DNA from: Enterobacter sp. 10-1
GTDB lineage: Bacteria; Pseudomonadota; Gammaproteobacteria; Enterobacterales; Enterobacteriaceae
Assembly: GCA_002270295.1 (NCBI GenBank)
Contig: NISF01000001.1
Location: 682,001 to 746,000, forward strand
DNA: 64,000 bases
Reading direction: 5' to 3'
The position numbers and the translations under genes were made by a program. Shown here one piece after another: positions 26,979 to 35,246 of the stretch. Position 1 is the stretch's first letter; each line of letters starts with the position of its first letter. The notes under the pieces were generated by a model, which saw only the letters and a list, made by a program, of their open reading frames with translations, did no database searches and was not told where the DNA came from.

Positions 26979-27048
26979 AGACGGGCGCGGTGGAGGGCAA
27001 ATCGCGGATGTGAATTTGCGCCGTGGAAACCGGTCAGCCCGTCTTTTT
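26979..27048 (+). ncRNA. Nested stem-loop in the head operon intergenic gap
   Basis: An outer stem AGACGGGC/GCCCGTCT (26979-26986 with 27037-27044) followed by T4 encloses an inner stem GCAAAT/ATTTGC (26997-27002 with 27014-27019). It lies in the 96 bp gap between the small terminase and gpL genes, the widest gap in an otherwise tightly packed operon. It could be an attenuator or an RNA-processing site that sets different capsid and tail levels. Assigned by structure only. Confidence 0.4.
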
Positions 27049-27059
27049 AAGGGGGATTT

Positions 27060-27512
27060 ATGTTCAGTGGCAACCCGATTGATTACCAGGATGAGCAACT
27101 GAGCAATAACGGATTCTGGCCGGACTTAAACCTGAAGGATTTTCAGGCACAGCGCTCCCTGCCACCAGATATCGACGCAGAAACACTCGCGCAGGCGTTG
27201 TTGAGTGCTGTGATGGAAGTTAACGCAGAGCTGGAAGGGGTACAGGCCGGATATCTGGCAAAAGGGCATCTGACGGCAGAAGCTGTGCCGGGTGTCACGA
27301 TGAATGGCCTGAACGGTTTATGCGCCCAGTACACCAAAGCGGTGTTTGCGCGGGGAAAGGCGGATTTGCTGGGCGAGTTCGCCACCATCGGGCGGCGTGA
27401 TTCGCACCCGGGGCAGGAAAGCGCGGAGACACGCGCGGGGCTGTTAACTGAAGCCTCGGTGGTGATCCGCAGAATGAAGGGGCTGAAGAGAGCAACGGTG
27501 AAAAAGGTATGA
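27060..27512 (+). CDS. L: Head completion/stabilisation protein (gpL-like)
   Basis: Seals the portal after packaging. 150 residues, of which the conserved core is PDLNLKDFQAQRSLPPDIDAE and LTEASVVIRRMKGLKRATVK. This matches the head-completion protein L family, whose P2 member is about 169 residues. AAGGGGGA precedes the ATG. Overlaps the next gene by four bases (ATGA). Confidence 0.87.
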   Translation: MFSGNPIDYQDEQLSNNGFWPDLNLKDFQAQRSLPPDIDAETLAQALLSAVMEVNAELEGVQAGYLAKGHLTAEAVPGVTMNGLNGLCAQYTKAVFARGKADLLGEFATIGRRDSHPGQESAETRAGLLTEASVVIRRMKGLKRATVKKV

Positions 27513-28012
27513 AAAACACACAGCTGGAATCACTGACCGCCTTTTTCAGGGAAAACGTACCCGCCCGCGCAATGGGGGCATTTACCAGCGTCATGGACGA
27601 AATGCAGTTTATTCCCGCTGCAAAGGATTTGGGACTGGAACAGTACCGCCAGGCGGTTATCCGTTACAGCGCTGTGCTTTCCTGGGAGCGCTTTCCGTAC
27701 AGGATTTGCGATCCGCGCCTGCTGTTTTCGCTGATGGCCGCGTGGCTTGACGACACAGACCGGGAATTATTCGATGAGCTGGGGATTAACGAGGCTGATC
27801 CTGACTGGGATGTGTCGGTGGACAGCGAAGAGACGGCCACGGTGCTGGTCAGTGTTCCGATGGTGGAAGAGCTGGTTCTGGTGCCTGACGAAAACGGGCC
27901 AATTCCGTGGCAGGGGCAACGCTGGCGACTGGCTGACCCTGAGATCTGGACGGCATTCAGTGCGCAGATTTTCGGCGCTGACAGCACCGGTGCGCCGGTA
28001 GGGGATGGCTGA
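27509..28012 (+). CDS. R: Tail completion protein (gpR-like)
   Basis: 167 residues in the position of P2 gpR, which is needed for completing the head-proximal tail end. The protein has the family's ICDPRLLFSLMAAWLDDTDR segment and an acidic C-terminal half. The start overlaps the gpL stop, and the stop overlaps the next start by one base (TGATG), which supports one translational unit L-R-S. Confidence 0.82.
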   Translation: MKNTQLESLTAFFRENVPARAMGAFTSVMDEMQFIPAAKDLGLEQYRQAVIRYSAVLSWERFPYRICDPRLLFSLMAAWLDDTDRELFDELGINEADPDWDVSVDSEETATVLVSVPMVEELVLVPDENGPIPWQGQRWRLADPEIWTAFSAQIFGADSTGAPVGDG

Positions 28013-28728
28013 TGATTATCGGCGGTGAGCTGAACAAATCCCAGCTGTCGGAACTGCGCAGGACATTGGCCCGCGCAGACCTGCCAAAAGCGAAGCGGCA
28101 GCGCCTGCTGTGGCGTCTGGCCAAATACGGGCTGATCGCCGCCGCAAAGCGAAACGTACGCAATCAGGCCGATCCGGACGGGGAAGCCTGGCCGGGGCGC
28201 AGGACGAAGCGCAAAGGCAAAATGCTGCGCAACATGCCGAAGTTGCTGCATATCCGGGATATGCCGGAAATCAGCGCGGTGCGGGTGTATCTCCAGGGAG
28301 GTGGCTACCGCAACGGAACAGGGGATGTGCCTGCCGGGGTGGTGGCGTACAGCCAGCAGAACGGTATGAGCGTGAGGGTCAATCGAAGCAGCGTCAGGCG
28401 CGGCAGTCGAGCAGGGCAGATGGCGACGCCTGCGCAGGTAAAACGTCTGCGGGCGCTGGGCTACCGGGTCAGGAAGGGTAAGCGCTGGCGCAAGCCCATG
28501 GCAAAAGAGCTACTGGCGTCGATGCCCTATGACCAGGCCGGTCTGCTGATCCGCAAACTGTCGGGCAAAGCAGTAAAGGACAGCTGGACTGTCGATCTGC
28601 CCGCCCGTGAGTTTCTGGGCATGAGTGACGAGGATTTCAGCCAGGCGCTGGCCCGTCAGTTGCAGGGGATTGGCTTCGGCTGGGATGTAAGAGCACAGGA
28701 TATAAGGGGACGAAATGGCGTGGCCTAA
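28012..28728 (+). CDS. S: Tail completion/virion morphogenesis protein (gpS-like)
   Basis: 238 residues, strongly basic N-terminal half (LRRTLARADLPKAKRQRLLWRLAKYG). The motif GEAWPGRRTKRKGKMLRNM is typical of the phage virion morphogenesis (Phage_tail_S) family. The protein is longer than the 150-residue P2 gpS, as in HP1-like phages. It overlaps the sheath gene by 14 bases. Confidence 0.85.
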   Translation: MIIGGELNKSQLSELRRTLARADLPKAKRQRLLWRLAKYGLIAAAKRNVRNQADPDGEAWPGRRTKRKGKMLRNMPKLLHIRDMPEISAVRVYLQGGGYRNGTGDVPAGVVAYSQQNGMSVRVNRSSVRRGSRAGQMATPAQVKRLRALGYRVRKGKRWRKPMAKELLASMPYDQAGLLIRKLSGKAVKDSWTVDLPAREFLGMSDEDFSQALARQLQGIGFGWDVRAQDIRGRNGVA

Positions 28729-29833
28729 TGTTGGGGTGAATCAGCTGAATCAGCAGCAGGGCGAAACCACGGAAGTGGAACGCGTGTTGCTGTTTGTCGG
28801 CCGGGGAACCGTGAATGCCGGCAAAACGTTGCCGGTGAACAGCCAGAGCGATCTGGATGTGTTGCTGGGTGAGGCGGACAGCGATCTCAAACGTCAGCTG
28901 ACTGCGGCCCGCGACAATGCCGGGCAAAACTGGTGGGCATTTGTGCGGGTGCTGGATGATGCCGGGAAGTGGACAGATGCCGTGCAGGATGCGCAGCAGG
29001 TGGCCTCTGTGGAAGGTGTGGTGCTGTGTGATGCGGTTTCAGAGAAGGCTGTGATTAATGAAGCCATCGCGCTACGCAGCACCCTGATCGCGAAATATGG
29101 CCGCTGGGTGTGGTTTATCCTGGCCGTTCAGGCGATGCAGGGGGACGAAGCCCAGGCCGATTATCTGACGCGACTGACTGCGCTACAGGCGGGGATAGCT
29201 GAAAAGGCTGTTTGTCTGGTGCCGGTGCTGTGGGGCAATGAGCCGGGCGTACTCGCCGGGCGGCTCTGTAACCGTGCCGTGACTATCGCAGACAGCCCGG
29301 CGCGGGTGAAAACCGGGGCGCTGGTCAGCATGGGAAGTGATGATGTGCCGGTGGATGGCGACGGCGTATCGCTTCAGCTGGCCACGCTTCAGGCGCTGGA
29401 AGCCCAGCGTTTCAGCGTGCCGATGTGGTATGCGGACTATGACGGGTATTACTGGTCTGACTGCCGCACACTGGACGCGGAAGGCGGCGACTATCAGGCA
29501 CTGGAGATGGTGCGGATCGTCGATAAGGTAGCCCGTCGCGTGCGACTGCTGGCCATTGCCAAAATTGCCGATCGGGCGCTGAACAGTACGCCGGGAAGTA
29601 TTGCGGCAAACCAGCTGTATTTTGCCCGTCCGCTGCGCGAAATGTCGAAATCCAGCGAAATTAACGGGGTGCAGTTTCCGGGGGAGGTCAAATCACCAAA
29701 GGACGGCGATGTGACCATTGTCTGGAAAACGCGCAAGAAAGTGGAGGTTTATGTGGTGATCCGTCCGTATGAGATGCCGCTGGAAATCACCATCAATCTG
29801 ATGCTGGATGCCAGCCTTGAGGGGGCCGCATGA
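28715..29833 (+). CDS. Contractile tail sheath protein (DUF2586/HP1 type)
   Basis: A 372-residue protein of the DUF2586 type that occupies the sheath position in HP1-like myophages, directly before the tube gene. It contains GRGTVNAGKTLPVNSQSDLDVLLG at the N-terminus, MWYADYDGYYWSDCRTL near residue 240 and RVRLLAIAKIADRALNSTPGSIAANQLYF, recalling the conserved C-terminal sheath domain. The function is inferred from family and position. Confidence 0.85.
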   Translation: MAWPNVGVNQLNQQQGETTEVERVLLFVGRGTVNAGKTLPVNSQSDLDVLLGEADSDLKRQLTAARDNAGQNWWAFVRVLDDAGKWTDAVQDAQQVASVEGVVLCDAVSEKAVINEAIALRSTLIAKYGRWVWFILAVQAMQGDEAQADYLTRLTALQAGIAEKAVCLVPVLWGNEPGVLAGRLCNRAVTIADSPARVKTGALVSMGSDDVPVDGDGVSLQLATLQALEAQRFSVPMWYADYDGYYWSDCRTLDAEGGDYQALEMVRIVDKVARRVRLLAIAKIADRALNSTPGSIAANQLYFARPLREMSKSSEINGVQFPGEVKSPKDGDVTIVWKTRKKVEVYVVIRPYEMPLEITINLMLDASLEGAA

Positions 29834-30288
29834 GTAAGCGTATTTCCGGGGCGTCGTTTGACACCTACTGGGGAACGGATTTGATCCACGTCGAAAAGCT
29901 GACACTGGATATTACGGATAACACTGCGCTGGCGCAGACGAAGGGGGTGCCGGATGGCTATGTGGATGGGGATGTGTCCGCTGAAGGGGAAATTGAACTG
30001 TCCATCAAGGCTCTGGCCACCCTCAAAGCGCAGGCCAGTTCAGCAGGGTCGTGGCGCGGAATTCCGGTCGCGGACATGCTCTTTTACGGCAAGGCCGGAG
30101 AGGAAGAGGCCAAAATTGAAGCCTTTGGCGTCAAGCTGGTACTGAGCAGCATTCTAGACCTTGATCCGAAGGGCGGCGCTCTGTCCACCCGCAAAATCAA
30201 GGTACTGGTCACAGACCCGCGCTTTATCAATATCGACGGCATTCCGTATCTGGAGCCGGAAACCACGCAGAGTCTGATCGCGTCGTAA
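29830..30288 (+). CDS. Tail tube protein (DUF2597/HP1 type)
   Basis: 152 residues forming the inner tail tube. It begins MSKRISGASFDTYWGTDLIHVEKLTLDI and alternates beta strands with DGYVDGDVSAEGEIELS, as in DUF2597 members. The start overlaps the sheath stop codon (ATGA), the classical sheath-tube pair. Followed by lysis genes, which in HP1-like phages interrupt the tail operon here. Confidence 0.85.
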   Translation: MSKRISGASFDTYWGTDLIHVEKLTLDITDNTALAQTKGVPDGYVDGDVSAEGEIELSIKALATLKAQASSAGSWRGIPVADMLFYGKAGEEEAKIEAFGVKLVLSSILDLDPKGGALSTRKIKVLVTDPRFINIDGIPYLEPETTQSLIAS

Positions 30289-30297
30289 GGGAGAGTT

Positions 30298-30588
30298 ATG
30301 CAGGAGTATGAAAAGGGGTTTATCACGCTGGCCATCATGGGGGCGCTGATTGCGCTGGGTAAGATGCTGACCAGCAATGAGCCGATTACCGCTCGTCTTA
30401 TCCTGGGGCGCGTTATCGTCGGCAGCGCGTTGTCTCTCGCCGCAGGCGTGGCGCTGTACTTTGTGCCGGATATCCACCCGCTGGCGCTGGCCGGGATTGG
30501 CTCCGCGCTGGGTATCGCGGGTCTGAACGGTGTGGAAGTGTGGCTGCGGAAAAAGGGTTTTGATCTGGGTAAAGGAGTCGGGAAATGA
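30298..30588 (+). CDS. Phage holin (three-helix)
   Basis: A 96-residue membrane protein that should form the lysis-timing hole. Three hydrophobic segments: residues about 8-24 (ITLAIMGALIALGKMLT), 37-59 (LGRVIVGSALSLAAGVALYFV) and 63-82 (LALAGIGSALGIAGLNGVEV). A charged C-terminus follows (RKKGFDLGKGVGK). This is the class I holin layout. GGGAGAG precedes the ATG. Stop overlaps the endolysin start (ATGA). Confidence 0.85.
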   Translation: MQEYEKGFITLAIMGALIALGKMLTSNEPITARLILGRVIVGSALSLAAGVALYFVPDIHPLALAGIGSALGIAGLNGVEVWLRKKGFDLGKGVGK

Positions 30589-30926
30589 CGTTGAGCGAAA
30601 AACAACAGCTGTTTGTGGTGATGGTGGCCAATTTGATCCACTGGGCCGAAGAGCACGGCTTCCGTCTGACGTTTGGTGAAACGTACCGCACGCCGGAGCA
30701 GGCGGCGCTGAACGCGAAAAAGGGCAGCGGGATTTCTAACAGCCTGCATACCCAACGTCTGGCAGTGGATTTTAATCTGTTTGTGAACGGCCAGTATAAG
30801 ACCCGCACCGAGGATTACCGCCCCCTGGGCGAATACTGGGAGTCGCTGGGCGGCAGCTGGGGCGGGCGTTTTAAAACCAACCCGGACGGCAATCACTTCA
30901 GCCTGGAACATAACGGGGTGCGCTGA
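30585..30926 (+). CDS. Endolysin, M15-family peptidase
   Basis: A 113-residue zinc peptidase that cuts peptide cross-links in peptidoglycan. Metal-binding M15 motifs are visible: SLHTQRLAVDF (His and Asp ligands) and DGNHFSLEH with Glu-His at the end. GETYRTPEQAALN corresponds to the substrate-binding element in T5-type L-alanyl-D-glutamate or VanY-like peptidases. There is no signal sequence, so export depends on the upstream holin. Confidence 0.88.
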   Translation: MTLSEKQQLFVVMVANLIHWAEEHGFRLTFGETYRTPEQAALNAKKGSGISNSLHTQRLAVDFNLFVNGQYKTRTEDYRPLGEYWESLGGSWGGRFKTNPDGNHFSLEHNGVR

Positions 30927-31258
30927 TGGAAAGGCTTGTCGCGGGTGTGCTGCTGCTTTGCGTGCTGGCATTTGTCGGAGGGTGGAAAGTGGCCACCTGG
31001 CAGCATGACAGCATGGCGCTGGCAATCAGCCAGGCGGCGACGGCTACCGGTAACCGCCTGGCGGACGCGGCCAGCCAGTCCGGGCGCAGGCTGGAAGAGC
31101 AACTGGAGGCTTTGAAAAATGCGCCACCGCGTGAGATCCGCACCGAAGTGGTTAAGCCGGTGTTCACTAACGTGTGCATGTCTGATGATTTTGTCCGCAT
31201 GTACAACGACGCCGCCGCCAGTACCGAACGTGCGCTTTCAGGAAAACCTGAAAACTAA
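30926..31258 (+). CDS. Rz-like inner-membrane spanin (i-spanin)
   Basis: 110 residues with an N-terminal signal anchor (residues 5-20, VAGVLLLCVLAFVGGW) and a helical periplasmic part (SQAATATGNRLADAASQSGR, EEQLEALKN) expected to form a coiled coil. It works with the outer-membrane lipoprotein encoded by the overlapping frame to fuse the two membranes at lysis. It follows the endolysin gene with a one-base overlap. Confidence 0.82.
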   Translation: MERLVAGVLLLCVLAFVGGWKVATWQHDSMALAISQAATATGNRLADAASQSGRRLEEQLEALKNAPPREIRTEVVKPVFTNVCMSDDFVRMYNDAAASTERALSGKPEN

Positions 31259-31424
31259 GTGTGCAGTGAGCCTGCCGAGGCTGGCAGGTAAAACGGGCAG
31301 GGATGCCGCAGAGCTATTAACGATGTATCTCGACCTTTACGGGCAGTGTGCCGCCCGTCATAACCAGCTGGTCGATGAAATAAATTTACGAGAGGATTTA
31401 CAGCGTGGAAAAACAAATTATTGA
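31119..31424 (+). CDS. Rz1-like outer-membrane lipoprotein (o-spanin), overlapping gene
   Basis: Starts at ATG 31119 inside the i-spanin gene in another frame. A basic N-terminus and hydrophobic segment lead to the lipobox LSAC with Cys28. After that comes the Pro-rich TTTPPPVPN, the usual Rz1 layout. GGAG lies about 10 bases before the ATG. With 101 residues it is longer than lambda Rz1, runs 166 bases beyond the i-spanin stop codon, and also overlaps the next gene by 20 bases. The later half (GRDAAELLTMYLDLYGQCAARHNQ) is helical. Confidence 0.82.
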   Translation: MRHRVRSAPKWLSRCSLTCACLMILSACTTTPPPVPNVRFQENLKTKCAVSLPRLAGKTGRDAAELLTMYLDLYGQCAARHNQLVDEINLREDLQRGKTNY

Positions 31425-31668
31425 ACTGACCGTGGCCGGAAAGGATATTGCTTTTGAGCCGAATATTGCCGCCTACAATAAATTAATTAATGACATGTCA
31501 ATGGATAATAAAGTGTCTCCGGCACATAACTATCTGGTGCGTATTGTGACAGCGGAAACCAAAGATAACTTGGCCGATATTCTGAAATTACCGGGCGCGG
31601 CGTTGCAGCTGGTTAACGAAGTGAATAAGCGCTTTGCGCCTGAACTGGATATTGTTGCAAAAAACTGA
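31405..31668 (+). CDS. Tail assembly chaperone, short (zero-frame) product
   Basis: 87 residues (MEKQIIELTVAGKDIAFEPNI ... FAPELDIVAKN), located immediately before the tape measure gene. In myo- and siphophages the tail assembly chaperone occupies this spot and coats the tape measure during assembly. The GAGG ribosome binding site is embedded in the o-spanin gene end. The gene ends GCA AAA AAC TGA, a slippery site that allows extension into the -1 frame. Confidence 0.82.
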   Translation: MEKQIIELTVAGKDIAFEPNIAAYNKLINDMSMDNKVSPAHNYLVRIVTAETKDNLADILKLPGAALQLVNEVNKRFAPELDIVAKN

Positions 31669-31856
31669 GCGCCCGGATTACCGCCATTAATCAGAACGGG
31701 ATGGAACAGTATTATATTTTGCGCAGACATTATTTACCATGCGGTGATGATTCACTGGATGATATTGCTGCTGCATTGTGGCTGGATAATCGCTACTGGG
31801 AAAATATGAGTGTGGCCGTAGCGAACGGAATTGGGACTGCTTTTAAGGGAAGCTAA
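31405..31856 (+). CDS. Tail assembly chaperone, -1 frameshift fusion product
   Basis: The heptamer A_AAA_AAC at 31659-31665 lies directly before the zero-frame TGA. A -1 slip continues in an open frame of 63 codons (…LSARITAINQNGMEQYY… to TAA 31854-31856), giving a protein of about 150 residues. The extension has no good start of its own (first ATG at about 31700 lacks a ribosome binding site) and its stop overlaps the tape measure ATG. This is the arrangement of P2 E/E+E' and lambda G/GT. Annotated as a programmed frameshift, not an error. Confidence 0.8.
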
Positions 31857-33739
31857 TGAACAGCCTGGATTTTACGTTAAGTCTGATTGATAAATTCACG
31901 CGCCCGCTTAAGGCTGCGCAGAATTCGGCTGTTCAGTTTGCGGATAAGTCTGTTCAGGCGTTTAAACGTATCGGTATCGGTGGCGCTGCACTGTATGGCG
32001 TGGGGCAGTCCATCGGCGGAATGCTGGCACCGGCATTTGATATGTTTAATGCGCTTCAGGAGCAGTCCGCCAGGGGCATTGATTCTGGCGTGCTGAAGAC
32101 TGTCCAGCGCGACGCGCTGGCCTTCAGCACCACTTACGGCACGGTGGCCACCGATTTTGTCCGTTCCACCGCAGAGATTAACAGCGCCATTGCCGGGCTG
32201 ACCGGGCAGGAGTTGCCGAAGGTGACGAAGGTCGCCAACCTGATGGCATTTGAAATGCAATCATCCACCGCAGAAACGGCTGAGTTTATGCGCCAGATGT
32301 TCGCTAACTTCCGCACAGACGCTGATTCGCTGGGGAAAGTACAGTTTGCGGAGCAGCTGGCCGGGAAAATGACGCTGATGCGCCAGCGCTTCGGGCTGGA
32401 AATTGGGATGGTCAAAGACCTGATGGAAGGTGCTCGCGGCGCGGGCACAAACTACGGGGTCGGCATGAATGAGCAACTGGCCGTGATGGGTGAGTTGAGT
32501 CGCACCCTGGGAACGGAAGCCAGCAGTGCCTACGAGGGCTTTATGACCTCAGCTATCGAGGGTGGTAAAAAGCTGGGCCTGTCGTTCACTGACACGGCCG
32601 GGAAGATGCTCTCCATGCCGGATATTCTCACTAAGCTACAGGGGAAATACGGCCAGAGCCTGGAAGGCAATCTGAAAGCCCAGAAAGAGCTGGATGACGC
32701 CTTCGGCGATAGTTCGGCGGTGGTAAAGCAGCTTTACGGCAATGTGTCCGTGCTCCAGCGCAATATCACCGAGTTGGGCGGCGCGGACGGGCTTAAACGC
32801 ACCCAGGAGGCGGCAGCAAAACTGGTTAAACCGATGGATCGGTTTATGGCCATTATCCGGGCTATTCAGATTGCCATCGGGTTAACGCTGGTTCCGGCGC
32901 TTAACCCTCTGCTGGACTGGGCCGCGCAGATAGGTCAGACCTTTGCCCGCTGGATGAGCTTATTCCCGAATATCGCCCGCGTGGTGGGCTGGGTGGCAAT
33001 GGCAGTACTGGGGTTTGCTGCGGTGGGGGCGATCCTGAATATTATCATGGGGCTGTCTGCTTTCATCCTGACGGGCTGGGGAGCCGCGCTGAAACTGGTC
33101 AGTGGAGCGCTGATGGTGGTTCGTACGACAGCGATGCTGACCGGTGCCGCCATTAACTTTATGAGCTGGCCGGTTTTGCTGGTTATCGGGGCCATCGCGC
33201 TGCTGGTCGCCGGGTGTTATCTGCTGGTTAAGCACTGGGACACGGTCAAAGCCGCTGTGATGGACACGGCCGCGTTTCAGGTTGTGGCGCAGGCTGTCAG
33301 CTGGCTGGCGAATCTCTTTGCCTCCGTGTGGGAATATATTTCAGCGGGCTGGAATAGTTTTATTGCGCTGCTGACGGGATTTTCACCGCTCGACGCATTA
33401 AGCGGCATGGCGTCGGGAATAATGAAACTCTTTGACGGTATATGGCAGGCCATTAAGAAAAGTTTCAGCGCATCATGGAGCTGGATTGTGGATAAATTGA
33501 ACATGATCCCCGGTGTGAATATCAGCACCACCACGACAACGCCACCCGTGACAGAAAATAAACTTTCAACGGGTGGGCAATTACGCAGCGTTGAGCCGGG
33601 CGGTATCAGCCGAACCATTAATAACAGCAATAATAATAAAGTGGATAAGCGTGGTAACAGCATCGGTACGGTGAATATTTATCCGCAGGAGCCATTTACG
33701 CCAGGTAAATTGCAGGAGTGGCAGGAGATGGGATTATGA
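31856..33739 (+). CDS. T: Tail tape measure protein
   Basis: Sets tail length and lies inside the tail tube. 627 residues. The N-terminal part is long helix (SLIDKFTRPLKAAQNSAVQFADKSVQAFKRIGIG). The middle has PhageMin_Tail-type elements (QRFGLEIGMVKDLMEGARGAG, SSAYEGFMTSAIEGG). Residues about 375-470 hold three hydrophobic stretches (VGWVAMAVLGFAAVGAILNIIMG, VLLVIGAIALLVAGCYLLV) that may insert into the host membrane during DNA entry. It starts in the stop of the frameshift product. Confidence 0.93.
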   Translation: MNSLDFTLSLIDKFTRPLKAAQNSAVQFADKSVQAFKRIGIGGAALYGVGQSIGGMLAPAFDMFNALQEQSARGIDSGVLKTVQRDALAFSTTYGTVATDFVRSTAEINSAIAGLTGQELPKVTKVANLMAFEMQSSTAETAEFMRQMFANFRTDADSLGKVQFAEQLAGKMTLMRQRFGLEIGMVKDLMEGARGAGTNYGVGMNEQLAVMGELSRTLGTEASSAYEGFMTSAIEGGKKLGLSFTDTAGKMLSMPDILTKLQGKYGQSLEGNLKAQKELDDAFGDSSAVVKQLYGNVSVLQRNITELGGADGLKRTQEAAAKLVKPMDRFMAIIRAIQIAIGLTLVPALNPLLDWAAQIGQTFARWMSLFPNIARVVGWVAMAVLGFAAVGAILNIIMGLSAFILTGWGAALKLVSGALMVVRTTAMLTGAAINFMSWPVLLVIGAIALLVAGCYLLVKHWDTVKAAVMDTAAFQVVAQAVSWLANLFASVWEYISAGWNSFIALLTGFSPLDALSGMASGIMKLFDGIWQAIKKSFSASWSWIVDKLNMIPGVNISTTTTTPPVTENKLSTGGQLRSVEPGGISRTINNSNNNKVDKRGNSIGTVNIYPQEPFTPGKLQEWQEMGL

Positions 33740-34065
33740 GTGATTTATTGTATATCGACCTGCTGATTACAAATGATGATTTTGTCCTGAATACCGGTAA
33801 TGAGCCTGTTTTATGTAATAACCGCCAGAGTATCGGACAGGACGTGATTCACAGCATTATTGAAAGCGGACTGGCAACGGAATTAATTGCCGAACGTAGC
33901 CCGACGCTGCGTGGCGATATTTTTACCCGCATGGAATTACTGATTGAAGACGATGAACGGCTGATACCCGGCACGGTATCCATTACGGAAGAAACGCTGT
34001 CGCGCCTGTGGGTGACGGCAGATACCTATGATTTTGGTGCGCTGTCGCTGAGGGTGGATCTATGA
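33736..34065 (+). CDS. HP1-type baseplate/tail protein (DUF2590-like)
   Basis: 109 residues from ATG 33736, which overlaps the tape measure stop codon (ATGA). It has IGQDVIHSIIESGLATELIAERS and ends DTYDFGALSLRVDL, the pattern of gpW/gp25-like or DUF2590 proteins that come before the baseplate J gene. A baseplate wedge role is inferred from position. Confidence 0.75.
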   Translation: MSDLLYIDLLITNDDFVLNTGNEPVLCNNRQSIGQDVIHSIIESGLATELIAERSPTLRGDIFTRMELLIEDDERLIPGTVSITEETLSRLWVTADTYDFGALSLRVDL

Positions 34066-35246
34066 CGGAAAAACCGCAGGTGGATTTTGAAACTCTGGTC
34101 AGTGAAAGCGGTATGCCCGCGACGGCCGACGAGGCCCGCAGCCGGTTTAATATCATCGCCGCAGAAGAGGGGATTATCACCAATACGTCGAAAATGTCGC
34201 CGTTCTGGCGGCTGATCACGGCCATCGTCACCGCGCCGGTGATGTGGCTTCGCGACGTGCTAATCCATACCGTGCTGGCCAATATGTTCGTGGCGACGGC
34301 AACCGGGCAGATGCTGCGTTTGCTGGCCTGGTCGGTCAATATCACGGTTAAACCGGCAACGGCCGCACAGGGTGTTATCCGCTTCTATAAAGCCTCACCG
34401 GCCGCAGTCGTCACGATTAAAGCCGGAACGCTGGTGCAGACCGAGCGTATCAACGGCACGGTATATCGCCTTGCGGTAACGGAAGATTTCACTCTCACCG
34501 CAGGCACTGCCAGCGCACTGGTGCCGGTGAAAGCGGAGGGGACGGGTGGCGCGTATAACCTCGCGCCGGGATATTACCGGATTTTGCCTGTGGCGGTGTC
34601 AGGTATCAGCCATGTGGTGAGTGAAGAAAACTGGCTGACGGTGCCGGGTGCTGATGAAGAGAGCGATGATGAACTTCGTGAACGCTGCCGTAACCAGTTC
34701 AACCTGGTGGGTAATTACCACACCGATGCGGTCTACCGCTCCATGATTGCGGGTATCGCCGGGTTGAGCATTGACCGTATCTATTTTGAGCACGACGCCC
34801 CGCGCGGCCCAGGAACCGCTAACGCCTATTTGTTGCTGGACAGCGGCGTGATCTCCGATCCGTTTGTGGCGGCGGTAAATGACTACATCAATACCCAGGG
34901 CCACCACGGACACGGCGATGACATGCAGTGTTTCGCTATGCCGGAAACAGCCCACGATCTGGATGTTGTCCTGTACCTGCCTGACCCGGACAACATGCTG
35001 GCTGATGAACGCGATGCGCTGCTGTCGGGTGTGGAAAACCTGGTGCGCTGTGCATTTCGGGAAAACACGGATTATGGCGTGAAGAAGACGTGGCCGTATG
35101 GCCGGTTCTCCTTCTCTAATCTGGGCAGGGAGATCCACCGGACGTTTACGGCGGTGGATTCAGTCACCTTTTCCCTGCGGGATATCGTCAGCGATCTGAA
35201 CGTCCCACGTCTGGCCAGCCTGACGGTGAGTATCGAACATGACTGA
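34062..35246 (+). CDS. J: Baseplate wedge protein J (gpJ-like)
   Basis: 394 residues of the Baseplate_J family. Recognised segments are FWRLITAIVTAPVMWLRDV, TAAQGVIRFYKASPA, GTGGAYNLAPGYYRIL and the characteristic GADEESDDELRERCRNQFN. It forms the wedge of the contractile tail baseplate. It overlaps neighbours at both ends (ATGA at the start, 8 bases with gpI at the end). Confidence 0.92.
   Translation: MTEKPQVDFETLVSESGMPATADEARSRFNIIAAEEGIITNTSKMSPFWRLITAIVTAPVMWLRDVLIHTVLANMFVATATGQMLRLLAWSVNITVKPATAAQGVIRFYKASPAAVVTIKAGTLVQTERINGTVYRLAVTEDFTLTAGTASALVPVKAEGTGGAYNLAPGYYRILPVAVSGISHVVSEENWLTVPGADEESDDELRERCRNQFNLVGNYHTDAVYRSMIAGIAGLSIDRIYFEHDAPRGPGTANAYLLLDSGVISDPFVAAVNDYINTQGHHGHGDDMQCFAMPETAHDLDVVLYLPDPDNMLADERDALLSGVENLVRCAFRENTDYGVKKTWPYGRFSFSNLGREIHRTFTAVDSVTFSLRDIVSDLNVPRLASLTVSIEHD

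Noticed and set aside
31119-31424. Treating the overlapping frame in the i-spanin as noise
   Set aside because: The lipobox, Pro-rich segment and position are those of Rz1-type spanins, so it was kept as a gene.
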